Source: Acetobacteraceae bacterium
GTDB lineage: Bacteria; Pseudomonadota; Alphaproteobacteria; Acetobacterales; Acetobacteraceae
Length of the DNA: 5,327 bases
Direction of reading: 5' to 3'
Assembly: GCA_003164305.1 (NCBI GenBank)
Contig: PLSZ01000079.1
Span: 1 to 5,327 of the forward strand
The translations under genes and the position numbers were made by a program. Below, in pieces: positions 4,878-5,327 of this stretch (position 1 is its first letter; each line of letters begins with the position of its first letter). A model generated the notes under the pieces. It saw only the letters and a program-made list of their open reading frames with translations. It did not search any database and was not told where the DNA came from.

Positions 4878-5327
4878 AGCAACCGCTCAGCCCGCGCCAA
4901 CTCGCGATACGCGCTTTCCTGCATCGGCCGGTGGCGGTTGGCGGACTGGCGGTGATCGTGCTCCTCGTTGGGGTGGCGGTCCTGGCGCCGGCGATCGCGC
5001 CCTACGATCCGATCGCGACGTCCTGGACCGCGATCCGCAAGGCACCGACCCTGGCGCACTGGATGGGCACCGATGAGAACGGCCGCGACGTGTTGTCGCG
5101 CGTGCTGTACGGTTCGCGCGCAAGTCTGCTGGCGGGAGTCGTTTCGGTGTTGATCGCCGCCGGCATCGGCGTGCCCGCGGGGTTGCTGGCCGGATTGTCC
5201 GGAGGCTGGATCGACGCGGTGTTGTCGCGCATCGTCGATGCGATGCTGGCCTGTCCGTTTTTGATTTTGGCCATCGCGCTGGCGGCGTTTCTGGGACCCG
5301 ATCTGACCAACGCGATGATCGCGATCG
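4874..5327 (+). CDS. ABC transporter permease, DppC/OppC-like, N-terminal part
   Basis: The frame stays open to the right edge, giving 151 residues of an inner-membrane permease. The N-terminus fits the OppC_N arrangement: a short cytoplasmic lead with FLHRPVAVGG, then a first membrane helix at about 20-42 ending in APAIAPYDP. A periplasmic stretch follows, containing the diagnostic HWMGTDENGRDVLSRVLYGSR (the GTDENGRDVLSR core is at 65-76). A second helix spans about 84-108, then GWIDAVLSRIVDAMLACP (111-128), and a third helix spans about 129-141. These are hallmarks of the DppC/OppC/NikC side of peptide or nickel importers. The EAA coupling loop would lie beyond the window. The ATG at 4874 overlaps the ATPase stop. 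DppC-type genes normally follow a DppB-type gene and precede DppD/DppF ATPases. Here no DppB precedes it and a NitT-type ATPase is directly upstream. The substrate is unknown; peptides, opines or similar solutes are plausible from the family. Confidence 0.92.
   Translation, partial: MKQPLSPRQLAIRAFLHRPVAVGGLAVIVLLVGVAVLAPAIAPYDPIATSWTAIRKAPTLAHWMGTDENGRDVLSRVLYGSRASLLAGVVSVLIAAGIGVPAGLLAGLSGGWIDAVLSRIVDAMLACPFLILAIALAAFLGPDLTNAMIAI

Overview
The window is GC-rich DNA (well over 60% GC in the sampled gene interiors) from a Gram-negative bacterium. An alphaproteobacterium is the best guess, because the window holds an AapJ-type periplasmic binding protein and a class I PPK2 of the kind common in that class. 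This assignment rests on recalled family resemblance, not on a search. All recognised genes are on the + strand and densely packed.

Left part (1-707): the 3' end of ahcY (S-adenosylhomocysteine hydrolase, cut by the window edge) is followed by a 104-nt spacer with two back-to-back stem-loops. The second stem-loop touches the ribosome binding site of a small unrecognised gene encoding 71 aa. Another 104-nt spacer follows, with two weaker hairpins. The ahcY tail is clearly lower in GC (about 50%) than everything downstream.

Middle (708-1760): a complete polyphosphate kinase 2 gene with intact Walker A, Walker B and lid motifs. It has a proline-rich N-terminal extension.

Right part (1857-5327): four transport genes that look like one operon, since every junction is an overlap. 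In order they are an AapJ-like amino-acid binding protein with a signal peptide; an MFS transporter (joined by TAATG); a NitT/TauT/SsuB-type ABC ATPase (beginning at or just before the MFS stop); and the N-terminal part of a DppC/OppC-type permease (joined by ATGA, running off the window). These components come from four different transporter families and do not normally belong together. The AapJ-like protein lacks its usual AapQMP partners here, and the NitT-type ATPase is coupled to a peptide-type permease instead of an SsuC/TauC-type one. This mixed, translationally coupled cassette is the most interesting feature of the window. Whether the parts work together cannot be decided without the downstream sequence.

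No RNA genes, insertion sequences, CRISPR arrays or convincing rho-independent terminators were seen. No minus-strand gene is supported.
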